5,248 nucleotides of DNA from Acidobacteriota bacterium (lineage in GTDB: Bacteria > Acidobacteriota > Vicinamibacteria > Vicinamibacterales > UBA8438): contig WTGR01000254.1 in NCBI GenBank assembly GCA_011523485.1, positions 1 to 5,248 on the forward strand, written 5' to 3'. A program made the position numbers and the translations under genes. Positions 4,501 to 5,248 of the stretch are shown in pieces; the first letter of the stretch is position 1, and every line of letters begins with the position of its first letter. The notes under the pieces are model-generated. The model did not search any database. It was not told the origin of the DNA and worked only from the letters and a program-made list of their open reading frames with translations.

Positions 4501-5248
4501 ATGATTCGTTTCGCTGTCGTCGTCGCGGTGTCGGTTCTCCTGGTCGTTCCGTCCGCGGCGGGAGCCCAGGCTCTCGGGCAACTGTTCATCGAGGTGGTCG
4601 ATGGGGCGGGGCAGTTCGTGCCCGGCATGACGCCGGCCGATTTCGTGGTGCGGGAGGACGGCCGGGAGGCGGGGATCGTGTCGGCCGAGCCGGTGGCGCC
4701 GATGAAGATCGCGTTCATGGTCGACAACGGCGACCGCATGGTCGAGATGAACGCGCTGAACGCCCTGCGGAACGGGATGCAGGGGTTCCTCGAGGCCGTG
4801 CCGCCGCCGCACGAGATCTCGCTGTTCACGATCGGCAGGAACATCCAGCGGCGGGTCGATTTCACCACCGACCGCGGCGAGCTCCAGCGGTCGGCCGGAG
4901 AGATCTTTCTGGACCGGGGCGCAAGCGCCGTCGTGCTGGACGGCATTCGCGAGACCTGGGAGCGCCGCTTCGAGGACGACGAGCCGTTCCCGGTGTTCGT
5001 GATGGTGCTGACCGACGGTACCGAGGGGAGCGGCAACTACAACGAGAACGAGTACGTGGAGCTGGTCAACGAGTTGATCACGAACGCGATAACCGTCCAC
5101 GTCGTGCTCCTGTCGTCGCGCGGCGGCAGCGTCATCAACCAGTACGCGCTCAACCTGACCCAGAACACCGGCGGCATCTACGAGAACATCGCGGCGGCGA
5201 CCGGCATCGAGCAGATGCTGGTGAGCATCGCCGAGCGCATGAACGCCC
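4501..5248 (+). CDS. Secreted VWFA-domain protein, acidobacterial type (3' truncated by window)
   Basis: The first 249 residues are visible, with no stop before the right edge. Residues 1-22 form a signal peptide (MIRFAVVVAV core, AGA before the likely cleavage at 22/23). Residues 28-60 match the N-terminal segment of the 'VWFA-related Acidobacterial domain' family: a beta strand (LFIEVVDGAG), then PGMTPADFVVREDG. A von Willebrand A fold starts at KIAFMVD (69-75) and includes the strand VFVMVLTDG (165-173). The metal site (MIDAS) looks degenerate: the usual DxSxS is D75-N-G-D-R79, the threonine loop reads GASAVVLDG (140-148), while Asp172 of LTDG is kept. Such proteins are exported and probably mediate protein contacts; the partner is unknown. 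The gene is divergent from hisC, with a possible shared promoter at 4433-4446. The family call is from motif memory; the VWA fold is the firmer part. Confidence 0.82.
   Translation, partial: MIRFAVVVAVSVLLVVPSAAGAQALGQLFIEVVDGAGQFVPGMTPADFVVREDGREAGIVSAEPVAPMKIAFMVDNGDRMVEMNALNALRNGMQGFLEAVPPPHEISLFTIGRNIQRRVDFTTDRGELQRSAGEIFLDRGASAVVLDGIRETWERRFEDDEPFPVFVMVLTDGTEGSGNYNENEYVELVNELITNAITVHVVLLSSRGGSVINQYALNLTQNTGGIYENIAAATGIEQMLVSIAERMNA

Noticed and set aside
4381..5100. N-terminal extension of hisC to 5100, and a 219-aa minus-strand frame at 4377-5036
   Set aside because: Both are antisense to the VWFA gene. HisC motifs begin right after the ATG at 4380, and its length matches the family.

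Overview
GC-rich bacterial DNA with dense coding and very high GC at third codon positions. The best lineage clue is the gene at the right edge. It encodes a secreted VWFA-domain protein of the type expanded in Acidobacteriota (the 'VWFA-related Acidobacterial domain' family). Together with base composition and several start codons placed at or near the expected transcription start, this suggests an Acidobacteriota genome (Vicinamibacteria-like), possibly a metagenome assembly. That assignment is inference.

Layout, left to right: (1) 1-94, no convincing gene. (2) 95-334, minus strand, a small hypothetical protein of 79 aa. (3) 399-1670, plus strand, a class I/II PLP-dependent aminotransferase, divergent from the small gene. 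Its 3' end carries a perfect 43-bp tandem duplication (1644-1729) that includes the stop codon. (4) 1737-2783, minus strand, a secreted S9-type (prolyl-oligopeptidase-like) alpha/beta hydrolase, convergent with the aminotransferase. (5) 2831-3283, minus strand, a chimeric ORF. (6) 3331-4380, minus strand, an intact histidinol-phosphate aminotransferase (hisC-like). (7) 4501 to the right edge, plus strand, the VWFA-domain protein, divergent from hisC and truncated by the window.

The standout is a perfect tandem duplication with a period of exactly 500 bp. The 505-bp stretches 2664-3168 and 3164-3668 are identical and share the 5-bp junction homology GTAGC. The repeat spans the hisC / hydrolase gene boundary. 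Both flanking genes therefore remain complete, and a new ORF appears between them. That ORF joins the hydrolase promoter, GTG start and signal peptide, in frame, to the last 110 residues of HisC. It lacks the PLP-binding lysine, so it cannot be an aminotransferase. It could be an exported HisC C-terminal fragment, a transient duplication, or an assembly artefact. Removing one copy restores a simple hisC-hydrolase pair with a 47-nt gap.

A second notable element is the hisC / VWFA intergenic region. It holds a perfect 14-bp palindrome (4433-4446) that reads as the -10-like hexamer TATACT on both strands, a candidate symmetric bidirectional promoter. I see no tRNA, rRNA, CRISPR array, IS element or recognisable defence system. 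The enzymes are ordinary metabolic and secreted proteins with no obvious shared pathway.
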